The notes under the pieces are model-generated. The model ran no database searches. It was not told the origin of the DNA and saw only the letters and a list, made by a program, of their open reading frames with translations. The position numbers and the translations under genes were made by a program. Below are positions 1 to 7,060 of a stretch of DNA of 17,279 nucleotides, one piece after another. The DNA comes from JBNKDD01 sp050288085 (GTDB lineage Bacteria > Chloroflexota > Anaerolineae > Aggregatilineales > UBA3940). The number at the start of each line of letters is the position of its first letter. Within the stretch, counting starts at the first letter, position 1. The DNA lies in assembly GCA_050288085.1 (NCBI GenBank), contig JBNKDD010000109.1:1-17279 (forward strand), read 5' to 3'.

Positions 1-211
1 TAGAGCTGATGCCCCCGCTCGGAGAATTCAGCTTCTTGCAGGTGACCTGCCGTCCTACCGAAGTCGCCGAAGGGGGATAAAGTTTTGAGGAAAATCTTTT
101 CCAAAAGGTTTTCTTGAAACTGTACGGAAACCGGATGAAATTAAACTCAAAAGACCAATTTTTGGTGAAGATGAATTAGTCCTTTCCCAGGTTTCTTTTT
201 CGGTTTCACTT
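1..211. other. Left-edge region, possible end of an upstream gene
   Basis: No gene can be assigned here. Two + strand frames enter open from the left edge. One stops at about base 79 and its last residues read CRPTEVAEGG. The other stops at about base 89 and ends RRRGIKF. Either could be the tail of an upstream gene, and nothing decides between them. The region also holds the interrupted palindrome gcaggtgacctgc (38-50) and an AT-rich hairpin listed separately. Bases 114-211 are the leader of the small gene that follows; I see no convincing promoter or Shine-Dalgarno sequence there. Confidence 0.3.
90..113. terminator. AT-rich hairpin, possible terminator of an upstream gene
   Basis: Bases 90-100 (gaaaatctttt) and 103-113 (aaaaggttttc) are complementary over 11 positions, with one G-U pair and almost no spacer. 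It lies 10-15 bases after the possible stop codons at 79 and 89. A T tract lies inside the stem, but no long T run follows. It may be an unusual terminator or a dispersed palindromic repeat unit. Confidence 0.35.
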
Positions 212-595
212 ATGCCCTACGAGATCTATTGGTTCGACGAGCAAGCTCGTATCCTGAATATACAACTACAAGCACCTCTCCCTGACCTGGAGCTGGATGA
301 GCTACGCCGGGAGTTGCTGCCGATTATCAACAACCCTCAGCCTCTATTTACCCTGTTGAGCCTTCGTGATCTCAACCCAATGGATCTGTTCACCAGAGCT
401 TTAGCCAACCTGGACGACCTGCCATTACCTGATTTCAAGCAGCACTTTGAACAATCCCGGCTGGCAATAGTTGGAGGCGGGCCGACATTGGCTTCACTGC
501 TTACACTAACCAATCAGATCAGCGGGAGGGATGGATTGATTCGTCCCTTTAAAGACGAAAACGCAGCCATTAAATGGCTGCGCGGTGAGGAGTGA
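212..595 (+). CDS. Small STAS/SpoIIAA-like domain protein
   Basis: A soluble 127-residue protein with no signal peptide or membrane segment. It opens with strand-like MPYEIYWFDEQARIL, has a central LFTLLSLRDLNP segment and ends with FKDENAAIKWLRGEE. This order, with a closing 'F-x-[DE]-E-x-A-x-x-W-L' helix, resembles small STAS- or SpoIIAA-like proteins, which usually act as protein-interaction modules. The resemblance comes from pattern only and the true family is uncertain. The ATG lacks a clear Shine-Dalgarno sequence. The gene stands alone on its strand and converges with the radical SAM gene across a GC-rich hairpin. Base composition resembles its neighbours. Confidence 0.6.
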   Translation: MPYEIYWFDEQARILNIQLQAPLPDLELDELRRELLPIINNPQPLFTLLSLRDLNPMDLFTRALANLDDLPLPDFKQHFEQSRLAIVGGGPTLASLLTLTNQISGRDGLIRPFKDENAAIKWLRGEE

Positions 596-617
596 GGGCG
601 ACCCACAGGCCGCCCTC
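594..617. terminator. Hairpin between convergent genes
   Basis: A perfect 7-bp stem, gagggcg (594-600) with cgccctc (611-617), and a 10-base loop. It starts at the stop codon of the STAS-like gene and lies 13 bases past the stop of the radical SAM gene. Neither strand has a T run directly after the stem, so it is at best a weak bidirectional terminator. Confidence 0.45.
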
Positions 618-629
618 CAACAAAACCAC

Positions 630-1913
630 CTATTTAGCCGGAACCGGCTCCTCTTCCTTTTGTTTCTCTTCCTCGAATTCGAGGTCAAGCTCTTCATCAG
701 TCTGCAAATGTGTCTGCAAGTAACCACCGTATAACCGCCACTCATCCCACCGGCAGGAATTCACCAACGTTCCATCGTGCACGCACATATCCGGGCAGGA
801 ATCGCACATATCGGTACGGCCATCCGGGAGCATATCCGGGGCCTGGATGATCCCGACCGCCTGGGTATAAATCTTTGAGAAGAGCAGCATAGGATTGCGG
901 GTCACCTGGCGTACATACTCGCGCCAGGCCATCCGAATTTTCTCATCGAACGCCCCGGTCAGGAATACCTTAGAACCAGCATGATGGCTGGGCCGGTGCG
1001 CAACATAAGTCCCCTTGAACCAGTGCCGCCAGATTTGGGCCGCTTCCATCAGGCGGGGACCGACCGAACCGATCATATGCCCGCCGGACAAGCCAAGCTG
1101 TACACCAATCAACCACTTGATCGAGTCGTGGCGCTGGGTGCCGTTCAGATAGGCTGAGGCATCATAATGCGGGAACTCCTTGCGCATTAATTTATAAACC
1201 TCATAAGAAGTCACCCCGGCATCCTCTGCAACTTCTTTCTTCGCCGCGTAACCTAATTCATCAGGAGTCACCTTGTCGCCGGACGGCGTGAGATATTCAA
1301 CCCCGGTATCTATCCCCGCAGCCCGGAAAGTAATCAACACTAGGCCATGCACTTTGTCAATGTGTTTATGAGCCCAGCGCACCACGTCAGGAATCTGGTG
1401 GAAATTTGAGCGGTATATGGTCATCCCGAAGTTGCAATACATCCCCGGCACGGATGCCACCATCTCCATCAGTTCTTCACGCAGTTCGTTAAGTTCAACT
1501 TCAGTTTTGTTGTTCCACTCCGGGCTGCGTTTCTGCAAACTATCAATGTGGAAAGCGATACCCATTGCCCCCGCTTTGTTCAACTCTAATACATATTCGC
1601 GGGTCAAGGCCTGACCATTGGTCAGGATCAACGGCTCCATACCATTCTCACGAACAAAGGCGACAATCTCGCAGATGTCGGGATGCACCAACGGCTCCCC
1701 CCCAGCGATACTAATATTGTGGACATTCCGCCATTTTTTGAGAAATAAAATATCTTCCTTCACCTCTTCTAGCGGTTTATGTCCAGCAATTTGCCGCCGA
1801 TAACATCCCAGGCAATAGATATTGCATTTGTCGGTTGTCTCCAGCCACCCAATCGGGTTATCGTTCAACGACCAGGGAAACCGATACAAACTCCGCTTAT
1901 CCAACTGTTCCAT
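630..1913 (-). CDS. Radical SAM enzyme with C-terminal four-Cys cluster
   Basis: A 427-residue radical SAM protein of unknown substrate. Residues C30, C34 and C37 (DKCNIYCLGC) form the CxxxCxxC site that holds the catalytic [4Fe-4S] cluster. GGEP at 71-74 is the usual SAM-binding motif. Near the C-terminus, C370, C373, C377 and C387 (C-x2-C-x3-C-x9-C) could hold an auxiliary cluster, as in SPASM or twitch proteins. A highly acidic, Lys/Glu-rich tail follows. A GTG start nine bases further upstream is possible, but AAGGAAG (1922-1928) sits 8 bases before the ATG at 1911-1913, so I chose that ATG. It appears monocistronic, with a strong promoter upstream. The substrate could be a peptide, lipid or cofactor; neighbours give no clue. 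Confidence 0.88.
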   Translation of the reverse strand: MEQLDKRSLYRFPWSLNDNPIGWLETTDKCNIYCLGCYRRQIAGHKPLEEVKEDILFLKKWRNVHNISIAGGEPLVHPDICEIVAFVRENGMEPLILTNGQALTREYVLELNKAGAMGIAFHIDSLQKRSPEWNNKTEVELNELREELMEMVASVPGMYCNFGMTIYRSNFHQIPDVVRWAHKHIDKVHGLVLITFRAAGIDTGVEYLTPSGDKVTPDELGYAAKKEVAEDAGVTSYEVYKLMRKEFPHYDASAYLNGTQRHDSIKWLIGVQLGLSGGHMIGSVGPRLMEAAQIWRHWFKGTYVAHRPSHHAGSKVFLTGAFDEKIRMAWREYVRQVTRNPMLLFSKIYTQAVGIIQAPDMLPDGRTDMCDSCPDMCVHDGTLVNSCRWDEWRLYGGYLQTHLQTDEELDLEFEEEKQKEEEPVPAK

Positions 1914-1969
1914 AATATTCACTTCCTTACATCGTAAATGGTGAATTCGTACTCCCCACCCATTAAGGC

Positions 1970-1999
1970 ATTATAGTTCAGTTAAGAAAACACGGTCAA
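1970..1999 (-). promoter_or_regulatory. Sigma70-type promoter of the radical SAM gene
   Basis: On the - strand, TTGACC (1994-1999), an 18-base spacer and a perfect TATAAT (1970-1975). The expected transcription start is about 50 bases before the chosen ATG. It lies downstream of the terminator of the MBL gene, so the radical SAM gene should be transcribed independently of the ABC operon. Confidence 0.7.
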
Positions 2000-2080
2000 A
2001 CTAACCAGGATACGACCATCAACAACTAATTCTTTATGGAGATGTCCGGCCCCGTTACTCTCCCTATCCTGGATTTGAAA

Positions 2081-2116
2081 CCAAAAGGCCGCCGTGAGCT
2101 GATGCCCGCAGCGGCC
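2081..2116 (-). terminator. Intrinsic terminator of the ABC-MBL operon
   Basis: Read on the - strand, GGCCGC (2111-2116) pairs with GCGGCC (2087-2092); two further inner pairs are possible. TTTTGG follows directly (2081-2086), then TTT. It sits 20 bases after the MBL stop codon, where an operon terminator is expected. Confidence 0.7.
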
Positions 2117-2135
2117 ATGCAATACCGGGTAAATA

Positions 2136-2915
2136 CTACCCCAATTCGATCTCCATGAAATCTTCGCAGAGGAAAATCGGCCCATCAAAAGCTGTTTTGG
2201 CTTCCGGTATCAGGTGGCTGGTGTCCGCATCCCAGACAGGATAATGAATCAATCCTAACTGTTTAACTCCGGCTTCCTGGGCAATCGCCCCGGCCTGTGC
2301 TGCGCTTGAGTGCCCTAACGGCTCATCCCCGCTAGCCTCATGGATCAACAGATCCGCACCCTGGGATAAACGCACCGTTTCCGGGCAGGGAACCGTATCC
2401 GATGAATAAGCGAAGATAAATCCCGTTTGCTTGACCTCAATCCGAAGGCCCATTGTCGGCACATAATGGCGCACCGGGGAGGCGGTTATCAGATAATCGT
2501 CATTCTCTAAGACGAAAGTTCCCTCACGCTCTGGCAGGTGATGGAATGCCACCGGAAAGAATCCACGCCACTCCTCCCAGTGATAAGCCGTCATTAAATC
2601 CTCAACCCGTTGGAGGCAGTGATGCAGCCCATATATCCGCAAGGGAGCCTTTCGCCCCACCAACCAGGCTGACATCAACAGGGTTGGCACAGCGGAGATA
2701 TGATCAGGGTGAAAATGCGTGAGGATCAGATCGGTTAATTCTTCACCTTCGATACCCAGTTTTCTTAAATTGACCAGGGGGCGGCCATTGCAATCAATCA
2801 AGATCGCCCCGTTGGGACTATCTAACACCATGTGGGCATTTTCGTGATCGCCATCGGCGACGGCATTGGCTGAACCGAGAATGACGACTCGTGGAATTTG
2901 GTTAGAAACGGTCAT
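2136..2915 (-). CDS. MBL-fold (RNase Z-like) metallohydrolase
   Basis: A 259-residue cytosolic metallo-beta-lactamase-fold hydrolase. The zinc motif HxHxDH is THFHPDH, with H67, H69, D71 and H72. Later YSSDT, LIHEAS, GHSSAAQAG and GLIHYP match the second half of RNase Z-like and related phosphodiesterase members, including the bridging Asp and the last His. Family knowledge suggests phosphodiester or other ester hydrolysis. At this length, and with only sequence motifs, tRNA 3' processing cannot be claimed. The ATG lies 7 bases after the stop of the ABC permease, so it is the third gene of that operon. A role linked to the exported substrate is possible but is inference. Confidence 0.85.
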   Translation of the reverse strand: MTVSNQIPRVVILGSANAVADGDHENAHMVLDSPNGAILIDCNGRPLVNLRKLGIEGEELTDLILTHFHPDHISAVPTLLMSAWLVGRKAPLRIYGLHHCLQRVEDLMTAYHWEEWRGFFPVAFHHLPEREGTFVLENDDYLITASPVRHYVPTMGLRIEVKQTGFIFAYSSDTVPCPETVRLSQGADLLIHEASGDEPLGHSSAAQAGAIAQEAGVKQLGLIHYPVWDADTSHLIPEAKTAFDGPIFLCEDFMEIELG

Positions 2916-2922
2916 AGGTGAT

Positions 2923-4419
2923 TTACCCGCCTCCTAGCAGGAGTACCAGATTTGGCGTCACCAGAACCTCAAACACAGCGCCCATGATCAACAATGGCAA
3001 AACCAATGTAAACCACAGCCGGGTTGCTTCCGATAGGGCAATCATCCAACCCTCGCCCACCGTTTTACCGGGTGGCGGAGAGATGATACTCGCCCCCAGG
3101 CGAACCGCCACTGCCCCGGCAATTACCGCCCCGGTGATCTCGAATATCCCGTGTGGCGCGACTGCCATCCAGGGGATGATCGGATCGATCCCGGCAGCGA
3201 TCATGTGAGTCATCAGATAACCGATGATAGCGGCAGGGAGCATCAGAACCAGGATGATCGCCACGCCAAATGAAAAAACTGCCAATATCGACGCCGCGGT
3301 TAAAGCCCGGACGTTCTGGTATAGAACCAATAATATACCACGTAGCCCAACGAGGCCAGTCGAGGCGAGGACTGAAGAAAACTTCTCTATCCAGTCATCG
3401 ACAATAAACACGTCTGACGGAATAGGATAAACACTCGACAGATATACCCCTACCCCATAACCGGCAACCAGCCCGATCACAACCAGCAGAATCGGACCGC
3501 GCAGCCTTCCGACCGTACCAAGTACTTCTTCCCGGTACCAGACCCAGGCCGACCGGCGGGGGCCTTCCATCCGGCGGGCAAGCGTCAGCCGAACCCACTC
3601 TTTGAACGAACCATACAAATTTAGCTCATCGATTTCGCGGCCCAGCAGTTCTTCACGATTGAAGATACGCGCCCCCATCCGAATCAGCACCACGTTGATC
3701 ACTACCAGTGCAAGCATGATCAGCCACAGGGTTTCATATTTGGCCCAAAACATAATGATGGCTTCGGCCTGAATCAGGAAGGACATGGGAATAATAATAA
3801 AGCTGGCAAGGAGATTCGCCGCCCGGACACTGGTGGTCTGACTGGACACCACCACCGCCCCCGATACCATCACCGACGCCTGGATGATGTTCAGAAGAAT
3901 GATCTGTACCAGCAGAATCAAAGGCGGCTTCCAGTCAATATTGAAATAGACGCCAATCAGATAGACGGTGATCCCCAGCAAGCTGCCAACCAGCGGGGGG
4001 ATAGTAGAACTAAGCATTTTACCAACATAAAGCTGGATATTGGTTAGCGGGGTAGACAGCAGCGGTTCCAGGCTGCGACGTTCTTTCTCACCGACGAAGC
4101 TTTCCAGGGCAATGATCAACGAGAAAGAAGTGGGGAAGAAGCCAACCACCATCAGCAAGAAAGGAATTAGCCGTTCACCGACAATCTCGGCCCCATAATC
4201 GGCGACCCAGCGAGTCATCCGGCCTGCGCCCCAATTGGCAATCGTCGGGAAGATCATGGTCAGGATGATAATTGGGATAAGGATCCGCCAATCGCGGAAC
4301 ATATCGATTACCTCACGCCGGGTAATGATCAACGACCGGCTGAGATTCCACTTTAACAAGATCCACCAACGGCGCGGACCGGCACCGGTTTGTTCAATCG
4401 TCGGAGCTAACGTAGTCAT
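2923..4419 (-). CDS. ABC-2 type permease fused to a SpoIIM-like domain
   Basis: A 498-residue membrane protein with two parts. Residues 1-250 look like an ABC-2/NatB-type permease: a cytoplasmic N-terminus, a first membrane helix near 46-62, the ESFVGEKERRSLEPLL coupling region (106-121), then several helices to about 250. A soluble link of about 55 residues follows. Residues 308-495 look like a SpoIIM/DUF95 domain, with QNVRAL near 368-373, PHGIFE at 422-427 and the usual helix layout around them. Its ATG overlaps the stop of the ATPase gene by ATGA, so translation is probably coupled. It should form the channel of an exporter driven by that ATPase; the substrate is unknown. The two-part architecture is seen directly, while the SpoIIM assignment rests on motif recall. 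Confidence 0.85.
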   Translation of the reverse strand: MTTLAPTIEQTGAGPRRWWILLKWNLSRSLIITRREVIDMFRDWRILIPIIILTMIFPTIANWGAGRMTRWVADYGAEIVGERLIPFLLMVVGFFPTSFSLIIALESFVGEKERRSLEPLLSTPLTNIQLYVGKMLSSTIPPLVGSLLGITVYLIGVYFNIDWKPPLILLVQIILLNIIQASVMVSGAVVVSSQTTSVRAANLLASFIIIPMSFLIQAEAIIMFWAKYETLWLIMLALVVINVVLIRMGARIFNREELLGREIDELNLYGSFKEWVRLTLARRMEGPRRSAWVWYREEVLGTVGRLRGPILLVVIGLVAGYGVGVYLSSVYPIPSDVFIVDDWIEKFSSVLASTGLVGLRGILLVLYQNVRALTAASILAVFSFGVAIILVLMLPAAIIGYLMTHMIAAGIDPIIPWMAVAPHGIFEITGAVIAGAVAVRLGASIISPPPGKTVGEGWMIALSEATRLWFTLVLPLLIMGAVFEVLVTPNLVLLLGGG

Positions 4420-5342
4420 GCTGACTTTTCCTCATTACCAACTACACTCAAATAAACCGTCTCAAGGCTCTGTGGGACTTCACTTAATGTCACCACCTGG
4501 ACGCCATCTTTCGCCAACTTCTGCACGATCACCGGGTTCATCTCACGCGGGTTCTCGGTGCGATAGCGAAGCCAATTCTCGCCATAGCTCTCAACCTCAA
4601 CCAGGTTGGAAAGATTTTCAACCAGGCCATTAAGCTGATCGACCAACCGCAGTTCCATCAGGGGAAGGCCGAGCAGCCGGTGTTTGAGTTCGGTTGCAGT
4701 GCCTTTCGCAATAATTTGCCCACGTCGGATAATGGCGATCCGGTCGGAAAGCTCCTCGGCTTCGGGCAGGTTGTGGGTACAGACGATCACGGTACGGCCA
4801 TCGCGCCGCAGCTCATGGATAGCATCGCGCACCTGGCGGGCGCTGTGCGGGTCCATCGCCGAAGTAGGCTCGTCGAGCAGCAGCACCTCCGGGTCATGCA
4901 TCATAGCCCGCACCAATGAGAGCTTTTGCCGCATCCCCTTTGAATACTCCCCTAACCGCCGATCAAGGGCCTCCAACAGGTCAAACCGGGCTGCCAGTCT
5001 TTCCGCATTAGCCTGCCGTTCCGATTTTCCCAGGCCGGATAACTGTCCAAAGAAATCCAGGTATTCGCAGCCTTTCATGCGCAGATACAGGCCGTGACTC
5101 TCGGTCAGGATACCCACCGATGACCGAACCATCTCCGGCTGGCTGACCACATCATAACCGGCTACGACCGCCGTTCCCTGTGTCGGTTCCAGGATGGAGG
5201 TCAACATGCGGACGGTGGTTGTCTTACCTGCCCCATTTGGCCCCAGCAGAGCCAGCACTTCGCCGGATTGGACGGATAGGTTCACATCCTGCACCGCGAC
5301 AAAATCACCAAAGTGCTTGGTTAAACCTTGTGTTTCTATCAT
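4416..5342 (-). CDS. ABC transporter ATP-binding protein (NatA/CcmA-like)
   Basis: A 308-residue cytosolic ATPase that should power the adjacent permease. Walker A is GPNGAGKT (34-41), the signature is YSKGMRQ (133-139, a variant of LSGGQ common in NatA-type exporters), Walker B is VLLLDEP (153-159) and the H-loop is H190 in CTHNL. The last 80 or so residues form a C-terminal extension typical of this subgroup. It is the first gene of a three-gene operon with the permease and MBL hydrolase. The LSGGQ variant and single ABC-2 partner point to export rather than uptake. The substrate (ion, drug or lipid) cannot be told from sequence. Confidence 0.93.
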   Translation of the reverse strand: MIETQGLTKHFGDFVAVQDVNLSVQSGEVLALLGPNGAGKTTTVRMLTSILEPTQGTAVVAGYDVVSQPEMVRSSVGILTESHGLYLRMKGCEYLDFFGQLSGLGKSERQANAERLAARFDLLEALDRRLGEYSKGMRQKLSLVRAMMHDPEVLLLDEPTSAMDPHSARQVRDAIHELRRDGRTVIVCTHNLPEAEELSDRIAIIRRGQIIAKGTATELKHRLLGLPLMELRLVDQLNGLVENLSNLVEVESYGENWLRYRTENPREMNPVIVQKLAKDGVQVVTLSEVPQSLETVYLSVVGNEEKSA

Positions 5343-5382
5343 GACATCATCACTTTCCCGCTATACCAATAGTCTGACCCTG

Positions 5383-5412
5383 ATCCTAGCGCTAAACCCA
5401 CCGGTATATCAA
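5383..5412 (-). promoter_or_regulatory. Candidate promoter of the ABC operon
   Basis: On the - strand, TTGATA (5407-5412), an 18-base spacer and TAGGAT (5383-5388). The -35 box matches consensus at 5 of 6 positions and the -10 at 4 of 6. It lies about 40 bases before the ATPase start in the short gap after the Lgt-like gene. Confidence 0.4.
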
Positions 5413-5439
5413 TGGGGCATTATTCCCATCAGCCTAAAG

Positions 5440-6279
5440 TTATACATCGTTTTCGGGGGTATCAGTGCGCTTTGACAATCGCCAACCGCCCATCCCAAGC
5501 GCCCACACAATGATCCCCGCAGCCAACAACTGCATCCCTGACAGGCCGAGCAGCGGACGGCTCACATCAACGCGGAGAAAATCGGCCAAGAATAAGCCTA
5601 TGGCATAGGTCAAAGCAGCCAGCAAAAAAGCGTCACCTCTTTGCAGCCGGTCAGCGTACCGGCGTCGGATCAACCAGATTGCGGCCAGGATCAGAGCTGC
5701 CCATATTGAGAGATAAGCCGGGGTTGGATGGAAACGCACCGGGGGAAGAAGACCATCGTAGGGAGATACCGGGTTCGGAATCACCATCCCCCAGGGGAGG
5801 CGAGTCGGCGGGCCATATAACTGCCGGTTGACGATATTGGCCCAGGGTGAGATCGCCAGCCCGATCAAAGTTCCCGGCACCAGCAAATCCGCCCATTGCC
5901 ATCGATCCAGCTTAGAGCGCATCAACCGGACGGTGATCGCCGCCGCTGCCCCCAGCAGCGCCCCGGCCATCCCCAGGCCGCCACTCCATACCGCTAAGGG
6001 GCCAACCTGTACATCAAACGGGTGTGATAGAAACCATGCCCGGTCATAGACCGCAGCCACCGATGGCGGTGGATTCAGAATATAGAACAGCCGCGACAGG
6101 ATCAGCCCACCGAACAGTCCCCATTCAACCAGAATCAGCAGCGGGGCTGGGTCAACGCCCTGCCGGACAGCTTCCCGCCGGGTGATAAAAGCGCCGACGG
6201 CGATAGCCGCCACCACGATCAGCCCAAAATAGCCAATCGTAACCGGCCCCAGGTTAATTCCCTCTGATCCGAAACTCAT
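5440..6279 (-). CDS. Lgt-like membrane protein, catalytic residues not conserved
   Basis: A 279-residue polytopic membrane protein with the overall Lgt (prolipoprotein diacylglyceryl transferase) layout. The GYFGLI start, the GGLILSRLFY segment, the WSGG turn, the NxxN..LYG..T.LPWG segment and FHPTPAY all align with Lgt. Residues needed in E. coli Lgt are changed, however. The His of the usual GGMSFHGG becomes A105, the Arg of GRxGNFxNxE becomes P145, its Glu becomes Q153, and the GLFR..EF.R segment reads GLFLADFLR. N148 and N151 remain. It overlaps the phosphatidyltransferase gene by ATGA. I infer an Lgt-fold relative with altered or lost transferase activity. Automated annotation would probably call it lgt; I leave the symbol blank. 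Confidence 0.78.
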   Translation of the reverse strand: MSFGSEGINLGPVTIGYFGLIVVAAIAVGAFITRREAVRQGVDPAPLLILVEWGLFGGLILSRLFYILNPPPSVAAVYDRAWFLSHPFDVQVGPLAVWSGGLGMAGALLGAAAAITVRLMRSKLDRWQWADLLVPGTLIGLAISPWANIVNRQLYGPPTRLPWGMVIPNPVSPYDGLLPPVRFHPTPAYLSIWAALILAAIWLIRRRYADRLQRGDAFLLAALTYAIGLFLADFLRVDVSRPLLGLSGMQLLAAGIIVWALGMGGWRLSKRTDTPENDV

Positions 6280-6899
6280 TCCGACCGCTCCCGGTCAGAC
6301 CGAGTTTCTTTGTAAACATGCCACATACGCTGCCCGACCGTGAATTGAGTCAGGATCGCCAGCACCCAAACCCCGATCAACACATAACCGGTCAGTAAGG
6401 CCAACACGGCGATCACAAACCGTTCGACACGGGTCAGCAGGCCAACCTTATTCTCGACCCCCAACCCTTCCGAACGGGCACGGGTGTAGCTAACCATCAC
6501 CGATCCCATTAGAGATGCAAAAGCCAGCACCACACCGTCGTACTGGCCGTTCACCGCAAAGTGATAACCCAGCCCGGTCAGGAGACAGGCTTCACCGTAT
6601 CGATCCAGGGTAGAGTCCAGCAGCGCACCAAAGCGCGTCACACGGCCACTGGCACGGGCCACCGCCCCATCCAGGCCATCAAAAGGCACGCCGAGCAGAT
6701 ACACGATCCCGGCAGCGACAAACCGGCCTTGAGCAGCCAGAACACCGGCAGCCCCTGATATGATCAGGCAAAGGACGGTCAGCGCATCGGGACCAATGCC
6801 GAGCTTAACGGCAGCCTGGGCAACCCGGTTAACGATCGGAAGGGTTACACGCCGCAGCCAGGCGGTCAGATTTTCGGAGGGTTTAAGTTTTTCAGTCAA
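6276..6899 (-). CDS. CDP-alcohol phosphatidyltransferase
   Basis: A 207-residue membrane enzyme that moves a phosphatidyl group from a CDP-alcohol such as CDP-diacylglycerol to a second alcohol. The family motif DGxxAR-x8-GxxxDxxxD is complete: D74, D77, G78, A81, R82, G91, D95 and D99. A later YTRARSEGLG and RVERF pattern resembles inositol-phosphate-using members (PIP or archaetidylinositol-phosphate synthases), but glycerol phosphate cannot be excluded. The open frame extends to a TTG at 6972-6974. The extra part contains a near-consensus promoter, so I prefer the TTG at 6897-6899, preceded by AGAGAGGA (6911-6918). Its stop overlaps the Lgt-like gene start by ATGA, so the two are translationally linked. 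Confidence 0.88.
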   Translation of the reverse strand: MTEKLKPSENLTAWLRRVTLPIVNRVAQAAVKLGIGPDALTVLCLIISGAAGVLAAQGRFVAAGIVYLLGVPFDGLDGAVARASGRVTRFGALLDSTLDRYGEACLLTGLGYHFAVNGQYDGVVLAFASLMGSVMVSYTRARSEGLGVENKVGLLTRVERFVIAVLALLTGYVLIGVWVLAILTQFTVGQRMWHVYKETRSDRERSE

Positions 6900-6930
6900 T
6901 GCAATGATGTTCCTCTCTCGCAGTGAGGTG

Positions 6931-6959
6931 ATCTTAGGCTCAACATAGAGGGCTGTCAA
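6931..6959 (-). promoter_or_regulatory. Sigma70-type promoter of the phosphatidyltransferase/Lgt-like pair
   Basis: On the - strand, TTGACA (6954-6959, perfect), a 17-base spacer and TAAGAT (6931-6936, 5 of 6). Transcription should begin near 6924, inside the longest open frame. This is the main reason for placing the start codon at 6899. The patatin gene diverges on the other side. Confidence 0.7.
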
Positions 6960-7060
6960 GCTCAGTTGCAACAAATCCGCGATTTATCCGCCCAGAATTC
7001 CGATTTGTTAGGTTAAAATGAAGGGGTGCTTGATTCCCAATATGGCAAAGTGAGAAGGTT

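Noticed and set aside
38..50. Palindrome gcaggtgacctgc as an operator or att site
   Set aside because: Six-base arms are short, it may lie in the end of an upstream gene, and no second copy or integrase is seen.
1982..2188. A 68-codon - strand frame between the MBL and radical SAM genes
   Set aside because: It overlaps the MBL 3' end, contains the terminator hairpin and the radical SAM promoter, and has no coding features.
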